Source: JBBDXS01 sp964418365
GTDB lineage: Bacteria > Chloroflexota > Dehalococcoidia > DSTF01 > RBG-16-68-14
Length of the DNA: 37,429 bases
Assembly (NCBI GenBank): GCA_964418365.1
Contig: CAYQLM010000021.1
Span: forward strand, 1 to 37,429
Direction of reading: 5' to 3'
Shown: positions 28,995 to 36,075 of the stretch, piece after piece
How positions within the stretch are numbered: the first letter of the stretch is position 1
Layout: each line of letters starts with the position of its first letter
Program-made: the position numbers and the translations under genes
Notes under the pieces: generated by a model
Databases searched by the model: none
What the model was told of the DNA's origin: nothing
What the model saw: the letters and a program-made list of their open reading frames with translations, nothing else

Positions 28995-29331
28995 CGACTG
29001 GTGGATCTTTAGCTCGTCAAACGTTGGCCCCCCGCTCGACGATTGGCGCGCTCCCTGATGGGGGAGTTAGGGATGCGTCATCCTGGCGGTCTTAACTGTA
29101 TTTTCATTCCAAGCGTACGTGCGCGCGGACAGGCCTGGGAAGGGCGTGTCCGCGCCGCTGTGTTTGAAAGGGGGTAGCTAGGGGGAGAAACTCACCAGCA
29201 ACGTGCACGGCCCCAGTGCTAGTGGGGCCGTGTGATCGGTCGGGACGCCGGGGTTAAGCGGACGCCCCTCCCACCAAGCGATCGTAGCGCTCGCTTAGGC
29301 CCGGCGTCAACGGAATGACGCCGGGCCTTGG
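28995..29331 (+). ncRNA. structured 5' leader, copy A (unrecognised RNA element)
   Basis: Conserved with 31403-31741. Visible stems: CTCCC/GGGAG (29051-29066); GCGCGGACA/TGTCCGCGC (29123-29155); CACGGCCCC/GGGGCCGTG (29206-29232, 9-base loop); AAGCGA/TCGCTT (29276-29296); GGCCCGGCGTCA/TGACGCCGGGCC (29298-29327). The first two stems and the last differ from copy B in ways that keep pairing. There is no shared reading frame and no U-tract after the last stem, so it is not a plain terminator. It matches no riboswitch class I know. It could be a ligand-sensing leader, an attenuator or a processed RNA. The remaining 60 bases to the ATG show only the ribosome binding site. Confidence 0.6.
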
Positions 29332-29391
29332 TGTCGGCGTCGCTGATTAGGGGAAGCGCTCCCTTCAAGGCGCAAGGAAGGGGATATCATA

Positions 29392-30069
29392 ATGAAAACT
29401 CGGACAGCACTCGCCGTTACGGCTCTAGTCATTGCGGTGCTCGGAGTAACGGCAATCTCAAAGGGACCTGAGAGGGCGTCTGCCGCCAGACCCTACCCCG
29501 TCTTCGTTACTTGCGGCCCGACTTTTGCAGCCACTCTGACAATCTTTTGGACACATGACGGTGTTGTTCTCCCTGATGAGGAACAACCTGACAGCCTAGT
29601 GTGCCAAGGCCCACCGTTCATAGCGTTCACAACTATCAAAGTACCAGATGATGCGAACGATATACAGGCATACATAGATAGGGGTAAGGTTTATGACCAA
29701 ACCGGTATGAGCGAGCTTGCCAGCACGATCATACGGCAACAGGAGGTAACGTTCTGGCCGCCGTTCAAAATACTATACTACGGGCTGGGTAGACAATCGC
29801 CATCGTTCGCAGGGGCCCAGGCTGGAGAGGGTGAGGCCGCCGCCGCCGTGTGCGATCAAAACTGTGCCGGACTGGGATACTCCGCTCCTCCGCAACTCCC
29901 TGTCGGCGGCATCTCCCTCGACCCGGGCGCGGAAGCGCTGCCGTTGCAGTCGCAGCAGTTGTCCGGCAGCGATGCCTGGCTGCTGGCTCAGGCGCTCGCG
30001 GCTACTGCCGCCACCGCCGTCGTGCTGGCCGGCGCGGCCTGGTACGTGAGGAGACGGCGGGTGCAGTAA
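29392..30069 (+). CDS. secreted protein with GGISLDP C-terminal sorting signal (unknown function)
   Basis: 225 residues. AAGGAAGGGG precedes the ATG. Residues 1-31 are a signal peptide ending near ASA. The middle (about 33-165) has four cysteines and matches nothing I recognise. The C-terminus is a tripartite signal: VGGISLDP (171-178), a hydrophobic helix (about 197-218) and RRRR (220-223). This architecture parallels LPXTG, PEP-CTERM and related anchors, so the protein is probably cell-surface anchored or released after cleavage near GGISLDP (inference). It is first in a two-gene unit with the caspase-like gene, 66 bp upstream. AT content in the middle part is higher than in neighbouring genes. 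Confidence 0.8.
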   Translation: MKTRTALAVTALVIAVLGVTAISKGPERASAARPYPVFVTCGPTFAATLTIFWTHDGVVLPDEEQPDSLVCQGPPFIAFTTIKVPDDANDIQAYIDRGKVYDQTGMSELASTIIRQQEVTFWPPFKILYYGLGRQSPSFAGAQAGEGEAAAAVCDQNCAGLGYSAPPQLPVGGISLDPGAEALPLQSQQLSGSDAWLLAQALAATAATAVVLAGAAWYVRRRRVQ

Positions 30070-30135
30070 CTCACGGCACACGACGCGTTAACGGAAGGCG
30101 CCTAGCCTTTCCTTGAACCTTAGAAGGAGGACGCG

Positions 30136-31236
30136 ATGCAATCGGGGAGTCTCACTCGATGGCTATTGTCAGCTGTTAGCGCTGCTGTCTTGCTAGCCGC
30201 CGTTGTGCTGCTGGCAGATACAGGCGAGGTAGCTGCCGCCAACGTCGGAGGGTTGTACACAAACCGTATTGCCCAATGCCTGGCCCAAGGCGGCAATCCG
30301 CCTAAGACGCTTGCCGATAGGAACTATCCGGGCCCAGGAGATGGCGTGACCACTGCCTCTGAGCTTGATAGTTGCGTCAGAGACCCAAACGCCGTTAACC
30401 CGAAGTTTGGCGTAGCGCCAGCGTCCCAAAACCCGCAGGCGAGCGTAGGAGCGGCCACGCGGATCCAAGACCCCGGAAAGCAATTTCACGCGCTCTTCGT
30501 GGGTACCGACGGCACGGGCGCAAACACTGGCGCGGAAAGCGATCCTTGCACACTGGAGGCAGCTGTCAAGCAATGGCCCACCTGGAGTGATCCAAACCAG
30601 GATCGAGTGCGCGTCTTAGATGCGGCCCTAAAGCCGGATCAGTGCCCCTCGAACGGCCAGGCAACCGAGGACAACGTTATCACGGAGCTCACAGCGCTAA
30701 AGACCAAGGTGCAGGCCAATGAAGAGTTCGTCTTCTTCTTTGCCGGCCACGGCCAATGTGTGGCGGGTGGAGGCTTGGAGATGGACAAGCCGACTATTGC
30801 TAACCCCGACGGCGTGATAACGGGCGCCGAGCTTGCCACTTTCCTCAGTGGCTTCCAAAAGGGCGTCACATTGACGGTTATCATAGACGCTTGTTTCTCG
30901 GGGAATATTCTCAACGCACTAGTAGGTCCGTGCCCGACCAAGCCATGCGCAACGACGCCTCCAATCGCTATCAAGGACATCAACGATCAGCCGTTGGCTG
31001 CAGCCAACTTGTCTGTCCTGACCTGCGCAGACAAGGTTACTCCGTGCGATGGTCTCCGGAAGCCACCAGTCGGCGGCATCTCCCTCGATCCGGGCGCGGA
31101 GGCGCTGCCGCTGCAGTCACAGCCGTCGTCCGGCAGCGACGCCTGGCTGCTGGCTGAGGCGCTCGCGGGCACGGCCGCCACCGCCGTCGCGCTGGGTGGC
31201 GCGGCCTGGTACGCGCGGAGGCGGCGAGTGCAATAG
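30136..31236 (+). CDS. secreted caspase-like (clan CD) peptidase with GGISLDP C-terminal signal
   Basis: 366 residues, with AAGGAGG before the ATG. The signal peptide covers residues 1 to about 35. The caspase-like fold starts near FHALFVGTDG (117-126). The catalytic His205 lies in FVFFFAGHGQ and the catalytic Cys253 in VIIDACFSGN; both motifs and their 48-residue spacing fit metacaspase/peptidase C14 families. ATEDNVITELTALKTKV before them is the usual linking helix. Residues 312-366 repeat the C-terminal signal of the preceding gene almost exactly (GGISLDP 313-319, helix, RRRR), also at DNA level. It is likely an exported cysteine peptidase held at the surface. The target is unknown. A 3' hairpin element follows the stop. 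Confidence 0.83.
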   Translation: MQSGSLTRWLLSAVSAAVLLAAVVLLADTGEVAAANVGGLYTNRIAQCLAQGGNPPKTLADRNYPGPGDGVTTASELDSCVRDPNAVNPKFGVAPASQNPQASVGAATRIQDPGKQFHALFVGTDGTGANTGAESDPCTLEAAVKQWPTWSDPNQDRVRVLDAALKPDQCPSNGQATEDNVITELTALKTKVQANEEFVFFFAGHGQCVAGGGLEMDKPTIANPDGVITGAELATFLSGFQKGVTLTVIIDACFSGNILNALVGPCPTKPCATTPPIAIKDINDQPLAAANLSVLTCADKVTPCDGLRKPPVGGISLDPGAEALPLQSQPSSGSDAWLLAEALAGTAATAVALGGAAWYARRRRVQ

Positions 31237-31309
31237 AGCCTCACGTCCACGCGGACGAATCGATATCTGACATCGGGCTGCGCGTCTACTGCGGGGGTAG
31301 GAGCGCAGC
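31237..31309 (+). repeat. 3' repeat element, copy 1 (hairpin after the caspase-like gene)
   Basis: About 73 bp starting at the stop codon and repeated at 32799-32871. It has a small GTCC/GGAC hairpin, then a larger one: GCTGCGC (31277-31283) pairs with GCGCAGC (31303-31309), enclosing CTAC/GTAG. There is no U-tract. It may act as a transcript-end stabiliser or rho-type terminator (inference). Confidence 0.6.
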
Positions 31310-31368
31310 TCGACCGTCTTCTGGCCATGCAGGAGGCAGGGGGCGGCGAGTCTTATGTGTCTATCCCC

Positions 31369-31396
31369 TTGACAAACGCGGCGGCGGGAGTATACT
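31369..31396 (+). promoter_or_regulatory. strong sigma70 promoter, copy B
   Basis: TTGACA (31369-31374), 16 bases, TATACT (31391-31396), with the same spacer pattern as copy A at 28961. The 60 bp between the 3' repeat element and this promoter show nothing recognisable. Confidence 0.8.
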
Positions 31397-31402
31397 GAGC
31401 GG

Positions 31403-31741
31403 CGACTGGTGGAACTTTAGCTCGTCAACGTTGTCCCGCCCAACGATTGGCACCTGCCCTGAAAGGGGAGCAGGGGGATGCGTCATTTCCGGTGGCTTTG
31501 GCGGCCGTCTTGGCAGCCGAGCGTATCTGTGCACGGACAAGCCCAGGCGGGCTGTTCCGCGCGGCTGTGTTTGAAAGGGGGTATCTAGGGGGAGAGAGGC
31601 TTACCAGCAACATGCACGGCCCCGGTGCTAGTGGGGCCGTGTGAATCGGTCGGGACGCCGGGGTTAAGCGGATGCCCCTCCCACCAAGCGATCGTAGCGC
31701 TCGCTTAGGCCCGGCGTCAAAAGGATGGCGCCGGGCCTTGC
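31403..31741 (+). ncRNA. structured 5' leader, copy B
   Basis: Second copy of the leader at 28995. Stems: CCTGC/GCAGG (31453-31474); CGGA-CA-AGCCC/GGGCT-GT-TCCG (31534-31559), different in sequence from copy A but still paired; CACGGCCCC/GGGGCCGTG (31615-31641); AAGCGA/TCGCTT (31686-31706); the long GGCCCGGCGTCA stem (31708-31737), where one U-A pair of copy A is U-G. About 85 bases separate it from the ATG at 31827. A 65-codon open frame inside it is not conserved in copy A and is not called. Confidence 0.6.
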
Positions 31742-31826
31742 CTTTACACGAGGAAGTCCGGCGCGGACGGGTCGTCGAGACTGAGTTCTCGTCTGAGAGA
31801 CCAATACTCGGTAGGAGGTCAAACAC

Positions 31827-32798
31827 ATGAGAAGACAATACATCATCGCCGCCTTGATGGTGGCCGTGGCAATGGTCCTAGCATTCAGCCTTGGAGAGCG
31901 CCGGCCGGCCCAGGCCGCCGGTCCCGTCCTTGCAGGATATGACCTGTTGGAGACGGATAGCTCCTCAACATGGCAGGATTTTGCCCTGCCTGCGGGATTC
32001 TTCGGGCCCGGTTGCGCCGCCTACACTGGTAGGATCAACTTCGAGGGCGTGCCCTTCGATACTTACAACACGAAAGTCGGAGCGGGCACGCCCACCACCC
32101 CGTACACTGGGCTATCTCCGACGGACACAATCGTGCAGCGGCTGGCGCAGGCGGGACCCACCTTCCCAGCGAGCATCCCGGTCAAGATCGTCAAGCTCTC
32201 GCTCAGGAGCATCAACAACGTCGTTGTCGCCTGCCCAGACGGGACCGAGGTATGGAACACGAAGGCTGAAGTGCTGGAAAACGACCAGAGCCAGACGCCT
32301 GGCAAGATGACAATTCGCCACGAGTTCGCCGACTGTGGCACTTTCGACGTCACGCTGCCGGTGGCTCCCACCCTCACCTTCACGCGGAAGGGGTCGACGC
32401 CGGGTGTTATTGGGCCCTTCGTGGGGCCGACTGTCAGCTTCTCCTCAACGAACAATATCTGGTGCGACAACGTCTCCGATCCTCTGGCGAGTCCACCAGG
32501 CGATATGGCCGTCAAGAAGCCGGGCCTGACAACCAACTTCTTCCCCGGCGCCGAGAACGTCCCGAACAAGGGGACGGTCAAGCACGTCACCTTCGAGGAA
32601 GCCACCTTTGCCCAGCACGGGGTCAGGTTTGCCGAAACGGGGCAAGCGGCGCCTATCGGGGGCATCTCCCTTGACCCGCGTTTCCCCGGCTCATCCGGCT
32701 CGGACGCTGGCCTGCTAGCGGGCGCCATGGCTGCGCTGGCTGGCGCCGTCGCGCTGGGCGGTGGCGTGTGGTACGCGCGGAGGCGGCGGGTGCAGTAG
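31827..32798 (+). CDS. secreted protein with GGISLDP C-terminal sorting signal (unknown function)
   Basis: 323 residues, with GTAGGAGGT before the ATG. The signal peptide ends near AQAA (about residue 31). The mature part (about 32-272) is probably beta-rich, with repeated Thr/Pro/Gly strands and four or five cysteines (GPGCAAYTG, VVACPDG, FADCGTF, IWCDN). I recognise no domain. The C-terminus is the shared signal: IGGISLDP (277-284), a Ser/Gly linker, a hydrophobic helix and ARRRRVQ. The signal is shorter than in the other two proteins. It has its own promoter and leader copy and is followed by the second 3' repeat element, so it forms a separate duplicated cassette. Confidence 0.8.
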   Translation: MRRQYIIAALMVAVAMVLAFSLGERRPAQAAGPVLAGYDLLETDSSSTWQDFALPAGFFGPGCAAYTGRINFEGVPFDTYNTKVGAGTPTTPYTGLSPTDTIVQRLAQAGPTFPASIPVKIVKLSLRSINNVVVACPDGTEVWNTKAEVLENDQSQTPGKMTIRHEFADCGTFDVTLPVAPTLTFTRKGSTPGVIGPFVGPTVSFSSTNNIWCDNVSDPLASPPGDMAVKKPGLTTNFFPGAENVPNKGTVKHVTFEEATFAQHGVRFAETGQAAPIGGISLDPRFPGSSGSDAGLLAGAMAALAGAVALGGGVWYARRRRVQ

Positions 32799-32871
32799 AG
32801 CCGCACGTCCACACGGACGAATCGATAGCTGACATCGGGCTGCGCGTCTACTGCGGGGGTAGGCGCGCAGC
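32799..32871 (+). repeat. 3' repeat element, copy 2
   Basis: Near-identical to 31237-31309. The large stem is GCTGCGC (32839-32845) with GCGCAGC (32865-32871) around CTAC/GTAG; a neighbouring pair differs from copy 1 without breaking the stem. It begins at the stop of the preceding surface-protein gene. Confidence 0.6.
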
Positions 32872-32911
32872 CCTCGGTTCATGTTGTACCGGAGTCTCGG
32901 ATTCGAAGTGC

Positions 32912-32956
32912 TGGAGCGGGGGACGGGACTCGAACCCGCGACATCCTGCTTGGAAG
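32912..32956 (-). tRNA. 3' half of tRNA-Gly(TCC): probable attachment site
   Basis: Read on the minus strand, this begins with the anticodon loop CTTCCAA (anticodon TCC), then the 3' anticodon stem, variable loop, a good T-arm (GCGGG, TTCGAGT, CCCGT), the acceptor strand CCCCCGC, discriminator T and an encoded CCA. The bases before it (32957-32986) do not make a tRNA 5' half: the anticodon stem does not pair (GGTTC against GCAGG) and T8 is missing, although six bases could pair with the acceptor strand. A fragment from anticodon loop to CCA is the usual tRNA attL/attR remnant. The intact gene should lie at the other end of the element, beyond the window. Confidence 0.65.
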
Positions 32957-33019
32957 GAACCGAGTGCGGGCCTAGCACCTCCCCGCTAACAGCGTTGATT
33001 CTACCCCCAGGGGCATTTT

Positions 33020-33072
33020 TCGGCTAGCTAAGCAGCGGCCTCCGATTAGCAGAGGTAGTTGCTGCTAGCCGA
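33020..33072. repeat. inverted repeat at the element's left end
   Basis: TCGGCTAGC (33020-33028) and GCTAGCCGA (33064-33072) form a perfect 9-bp inverted repeat, with CCTC/GAGG nested inside. It lies about 65 bp inside the tRNA fragment. There is no T-tract on either strand, so it is not an obvious terminator. It might belong to the recombination site. Nothing else is recognisable between 32957 and 33152. Confidence 0.5.
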
Positions 33073-33152
33073 ATTACGCGCCCGGAGGAGTATGCGGGAG
33101 ATATGCTGGCAAGTGGTAATCGAATTGTCTTCTGGCTGCGCGCCATGTCGTC

Positions 33153-34088
33153 TCAGCCGGATCGCGACCGAGTACTGCCGTCCGATCTTGTCTGGCCGCC
33201 ATGTCTTGACGACCGCTTCTTTCTGTCCCCTCCTGCTCGTCTTTGCAATAAAGCGCGACGCATGGTGTCGTTCGTCCGGCGCATCTGAGCCAGGCGCCGT
33301 GTTATGAGTTGGCGAGCACCCTTCGTTCCGGCGCGTCTAGCTCGATAGAGCTCCGGAAGATCGAGTCGAGCAAGCGCGTTGTAGAACCATTCGAGAGCGT
33401 AACCTTCGCCGGTTAGTTCCTCCTCGGCACGGCGGACGGCTCTTTCGAAGGCCCGCACGCCCGAGTACACCCAGTCGGGATGGGACGCGTTCCAGACCTC
33501 AAGCCGCTGGCGCCACATTGAGTCAGGTGGTGTCTCGAGGCAAACGAATCGGAGCAGAGCTAGCGTGCGTTCGCCCAGCGGCCGGCTTCTCCAAAGCCAA
33601 CCGCGCTGATGCAGCCGGGGCCAGGCGACGCGGAGCGCATTCTTGAGAGCGTGCAAGGACAGCCGACCGTCAAACCGGACGACTACCTCCGACGTAGTTG
33701 GGTAGGCGTCGAAGTTGAGGGCGACGCGGGAAACGCGCACCGGAGACCAGTCGGACGAACCGGGCGCATTCGCCTCCGCTTGGTGGTAGACCGCGTTGAG
33801 CTTACGAAGCAGCGGCCACCGCCTATCCGATCGGAGCGGTGACGCGAACGAATCTGACTCGCGCGACGCAACGCCCGAGTTCCATAGATCTTGGACAAAG
33901 TCGGCAACGACCTCAACCGCTTCGGAGCGTTGCTCTCGGTACTCCTCCCTCAAGTCGTCGCCAACCAACAAGTAGTCGTCGACCAAGCCGCGGGCGCGAC
34001 AGAAGCTCCGCACCTCGGGCGGCACGGCTGCCTTCAACCGCGCTTCCACGGCATGCCAGAGGCTCTCCTCGGTTACTTCTGTAGGCAC
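33153..34088 (-). CDS. hypothetical protein of the integrated element
   Basis: 311 residues from GTG 34088, with GGAGAGGT upstream. I do not recognise it. It opens MPTEVTEESLWHAVEARLKAAVPPEV, is rich in Arg, Leu and Trp, lacks membrane segments, and ends in a basic tail (QRRAGGDRKKRSS and onward). SRVALNFDAYPTTSEVVVRFDG looks like a folded beta-hairpin region. The basic tail suggests nucleic acid contact (inference). It is divergent from the ParB–methyltransferase gene with an inverted repeat between them. Codon choice is slightly less GC-biased than in the host genes to the left. Confidence 0.6.
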   Translation of the reverse strand: MPTEVTEESLWHAVEARLKAAVPPEVRSFCRARGLVDDYLLVGDDLREEYREQRSEAVEVVADFVQDLWNSGVASRESDSFASPLRSDRRWPLLRKLNAVYHQAEANAPGSSDWSPVRVSRVALNFDAYPTTSEVVVRFDGRLSLHALKNALRVAWPRLHQRGWLWRSRPLGERTLALLRFVCLETPPDSMWRQRLEVWNASHPDWVYSGVRAFERAVRRAEEELTGEGYALEWFYNALARLDLPELYRARRAGTKGARQLITRRLAQMRRTNDTMRRALLQRRAGGDRKKRSSRHGGQTRSDGSTRSRSG

Positions 34089-34119
34089 TTATTTTCACCT
34101 CTCCTACTGCTGTTATCGT

Positions 34120-34176
34120 CCAAGCGTGGCCGCAGGTTGAGCGCAAGTCGCGCCCGTCCGGAACCGCCACGCTTGG
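34120..34176. promoter_or_regulatory. 11-bp inverted repeat in a divergent intergenic region
   Basis: CCAAGCGTGGC (34120-34130) and GCCACGCTTGG (34166-34176) are perfect complements 35 bases apart, between divergent genes. The right arm ends seven bases before the ATG at 34184 and touches its ribosome binding site. It could be an operator pair or an mRNA hairpin that hides the site. Confidence 0.5.
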
Positions 34177-34183
34177 GAGAGCA

Positions 34184-35440
34184 ATGAGCAGAGCGAAGAA
34201 GGCAGCACCGACTTCAAGCCTTACCATCGAGCACATCCCGATCGAGAAGCTGCGGCCCGATCCGTTCAACCCGCGCCGCATCTCTGACGATGAACTCGAG
34301 GCGCTCACCCGCAGCATCCGCGAGTTCGGCTTCGTCCAGCCCGTGATCGCGCGCCGCGATGACTGTACGGTCGTTGGCGGCCACCAGCGCTTGGTCGCTG
34401 CGCGCAAGCTCGGGTACGTTAGCGTGCCGGTCGTCTTCGTCGACCTGTCTCTGGAGCAGGCCCGCGTCCTCAACCTCGCCTTGAACAAGATCTCGGGCGA
34501 GTGGGACGAAGAGCTCCTCGCTCGACTCCTGGCCGACCTGAACGGCGGCGCGGTCGACTTAACCCTTTCGGGCTTCGGCGACGACGAAGTGAAGAACCTC
34601 CTGCGCTCCCTCGATCATCGAGAAAAACGCGAGCGCGCAGAGGTCTTCGACCTGGATGCCGCCTTGGAGGCGGCGCGCGGCGCCCACGCCGCGAAGAAGG
34701 GCGACCTCTGGGTGTTGGGCGAGCACCGGCTCCTCTGCGGCGATGCGACCGATGCCGAGGCCGTGGCCCAGCTCATGGATGGAAAGCGCGCGCAGATGAC
34801 CTTCACCGATCCTCCGTACAACGTCGCCCTGGGCGACCATGGCGGCCAGCAACGCGGCACGCGCAGGCGACGCTTACAAAACGACGCCCTCCCGGCAGAA
34901 CTGTGGGAAGCCTTCTGCCGCGCCTGGTCGAGGAATCTGCTCGCCGCCACCGACGGTGCCGTGTACATCTGTATGTCGACGAAGGAGTGGCCGTCGGTCA
35001 GCCGCGCGCTGGAGCAAGAAGGCGGCCACTGGTCCGACACGATCATCTGGGCGAAGGATCACTTCGTCATCGGCCGTGCGAATTATCAACGGGGATATGA
35101 GCCCATCTGGTTCGGCTGGCGCGAAGGAGCGAAGCACTTCTGGTGCGGCGACCGCGACCAGAGCGATGTCTGGCGGATCGACCGGCCATCCGTCTCCGAC
35201 GCACACCCGACGATGAAGCCGATCGAGTTGGTCGAGCGCGCCATCGAGAACAGCAGCCGGCCGGGCGACGTCGTGCTCGATCTCTTTCTCGGATCCGGGA
35301 GCACGCTGATAGCCGCGGAACGGACGGGGCGAATTTCGTACAGCATGGAGCTCGACCCGCACTACGCGCAGGTCGCCGTCGCGCGCTGGGAGGCGTTCAC
35401 GGGCCGAAAGGCAGCAAAGGTCCGGATGCGGGGCAGGTGA
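34184..35440 (+). CDS. ParB/Srx-domain–DNA methyltransferase fusion
   Basis: 418 residues. Residues about 15-100 are a ParB-like nuclease/Srx domain: IEKLRPDPFNPRRI, LTRSIREFGFVQPVIA and VVGGHQRLVAARKLG. Residues about 175-410 are an N6-adenine/N4-cytosine DNA methyltransferase of beta order, with the catalytic DPPY (209-212) before the SAM-binding FLGSGST near 369. HPTMKPIELVERAI is typical of this phage and mobile-element group. It probably modifies element DNA against host restriction or marks it for packaging; the target sequence is unknown. No cognate restriction enzyme is visible. The next gene starts 6 bp downstream. Confidence 0.92.
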   Translation: MSRAKKAAPTSSLTIEHIPIEKLRPDPFNPRRISDDELEALTRSIREFGFVQPVIARRDDCTVVGGHQRLVAARKLGYVSVPVVFVDLSLEQARVLNLALNKISGEWDEELLARLLADLNGGAVDLTLSGFGDDEVKNLLRSLDHREKRERAEVFDLDAALEAARGAHAAKKGDLWVLGEHRLLCGDATDAEAVAQLMDGKRAQMTFTDPPYNVALGDHGGQQRGTRRRRLQNDALPAELWEAFCRAWSRNLLAATDGAVYICMSTKEWPSVSRALEQEGGHWSDTIIWAKDHFVIGRANYQRGYEPIWFGWREGAKHFWCGDRDQSDVWRIDRPSVSDAHPTMKPIELVERAIENSSRPGDVVLDLFLGSGSTLIAAERTGRISYSMELDPHYAQVAVARWEAFTGRKAAKVRMRGR

Positions 35441-35446
35441 TGTAGG

Positions 35447-35872
35447 ATGGCAGCTCGAAAATGCGGCGCCACCAAGAAGGACGGCGAGCCTTGCGGCGCG
35501 CGGCCGCGGCGGGACGACGAGTTCTGCTTCTTGCATTCGCCTGAGACAGCCAACGAGGCCGCCGAGGCGCAGCGCCAAGGCGGGCTCCGCAGGCGACGCG
35601 AGAAGGTCGTCTCGACCGTCTATGACTTCGAGGGGCTGGCCACCATAGAGGGCATGCGGCGCGTCCTAGAGATCGTCGTAACGGACGCGCTCGCCCTGGA
35701 CAGCTCGATCGGCCGTGCCCGGTCCCTCATCGCGGCCGTGGGCATGGCGGCGAAGCTCTTGGAGGTGCAGGCGAACCACCCTGAGGAGGGCAACGACTAC
35801 CTACGAGCGGTGGTAGGCTCGGATGGCGTGGCCAGGGTGCTGCTGCCCGGCGGGCGCCTGAAGGTGGTCTAA
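35447..35872 (+). CDS. small Cys/His zinc-binding phage-type protein
   Basis: 141 residues. The N-terminus has CGATKKDGEPCGARPRRDD followed by FCFLHSPE, a C-x10-C-x(11)-C-x2-H pattern seen in small DUF5763-like proteins of phages and integrated elements. A basic helix (AQRQGGLRRRREKV) and a helical, Leu/Ala-rich C-terminal half follow. Such proteins often lie next to terminase or replication genes and are thought to bind DNA. It starts 6 bp after the methyltransferase stop and is surely co-transcribed. The 203 bp after it up to 36075 contain no gene I can support, only a loose CCGGCGG/CCGCCGG inverted repeat near 35959-35996. Confidence 0.75.
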   Translation: MAARKCGATKKDGEPCGARPRRDDEFCFLHSPETANEAAEAQRQGGLRRRREKVVSTVYDFEGLATIEGMRRVLEIVVTDALALDSSIGRARSLIAAVGMAAKLLEVQANHPEEGNDYLRAVVGSDGVARVLLPGGRLKVV

Positions 35873-36075
35873 CCGCCGAAAGCGGATTTCAGCACATGAG
35901 CAGCGGCCGAGGGCGAGATGCCGCGCCGGACCTGGCGGTACGGCGCGGGTTCTGACCGGCGGTTTTGCGAAAGGTGAAGATTGCCCGCCGGCTCTCTAGG
36001 TTAGCGATGCGTCGGGCTTGGCAGAGCGGCAGCAGGCCCGCGATGGACCTGCTGCGTGCCAGGGTGCGCGCGGGG

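Noticed and set aside
29298..29327. Rho-independent terminator at the long leader stem
   Set aside because: The 12-bp stem is strong, but CCTTGG follows instead of a T-tract, and the downstream gene depends on transcription passing through it.
28995..29331. A known riboswitch (cobalamin, c-di-GMP, yybP-ykoY and similar classes)
   Set aside because: None of the conserved core sequences I know for these classes is visible.
31447..31644. 65-codon frame inside leader copy B
   Set aside because: The corresponding part of leader A has no such frame, and the conserved feature is pairing, not protein.
32912..32986. A complete tRNA-Gly gene
   Set aside because: Length and acceptor ends almost fit (75 bases, six acceptor pairs), but the anticodon stem is unpaired and T8 is missing. 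I call only the 3' half; a tRNA covariance search would settle it.
33059..33307. 82-codon plus-strand frame at the element's left end
   Set aside because: It overlaps the minus-strand hypothetical gene for most of its length and has no ribosome binding site or motif.
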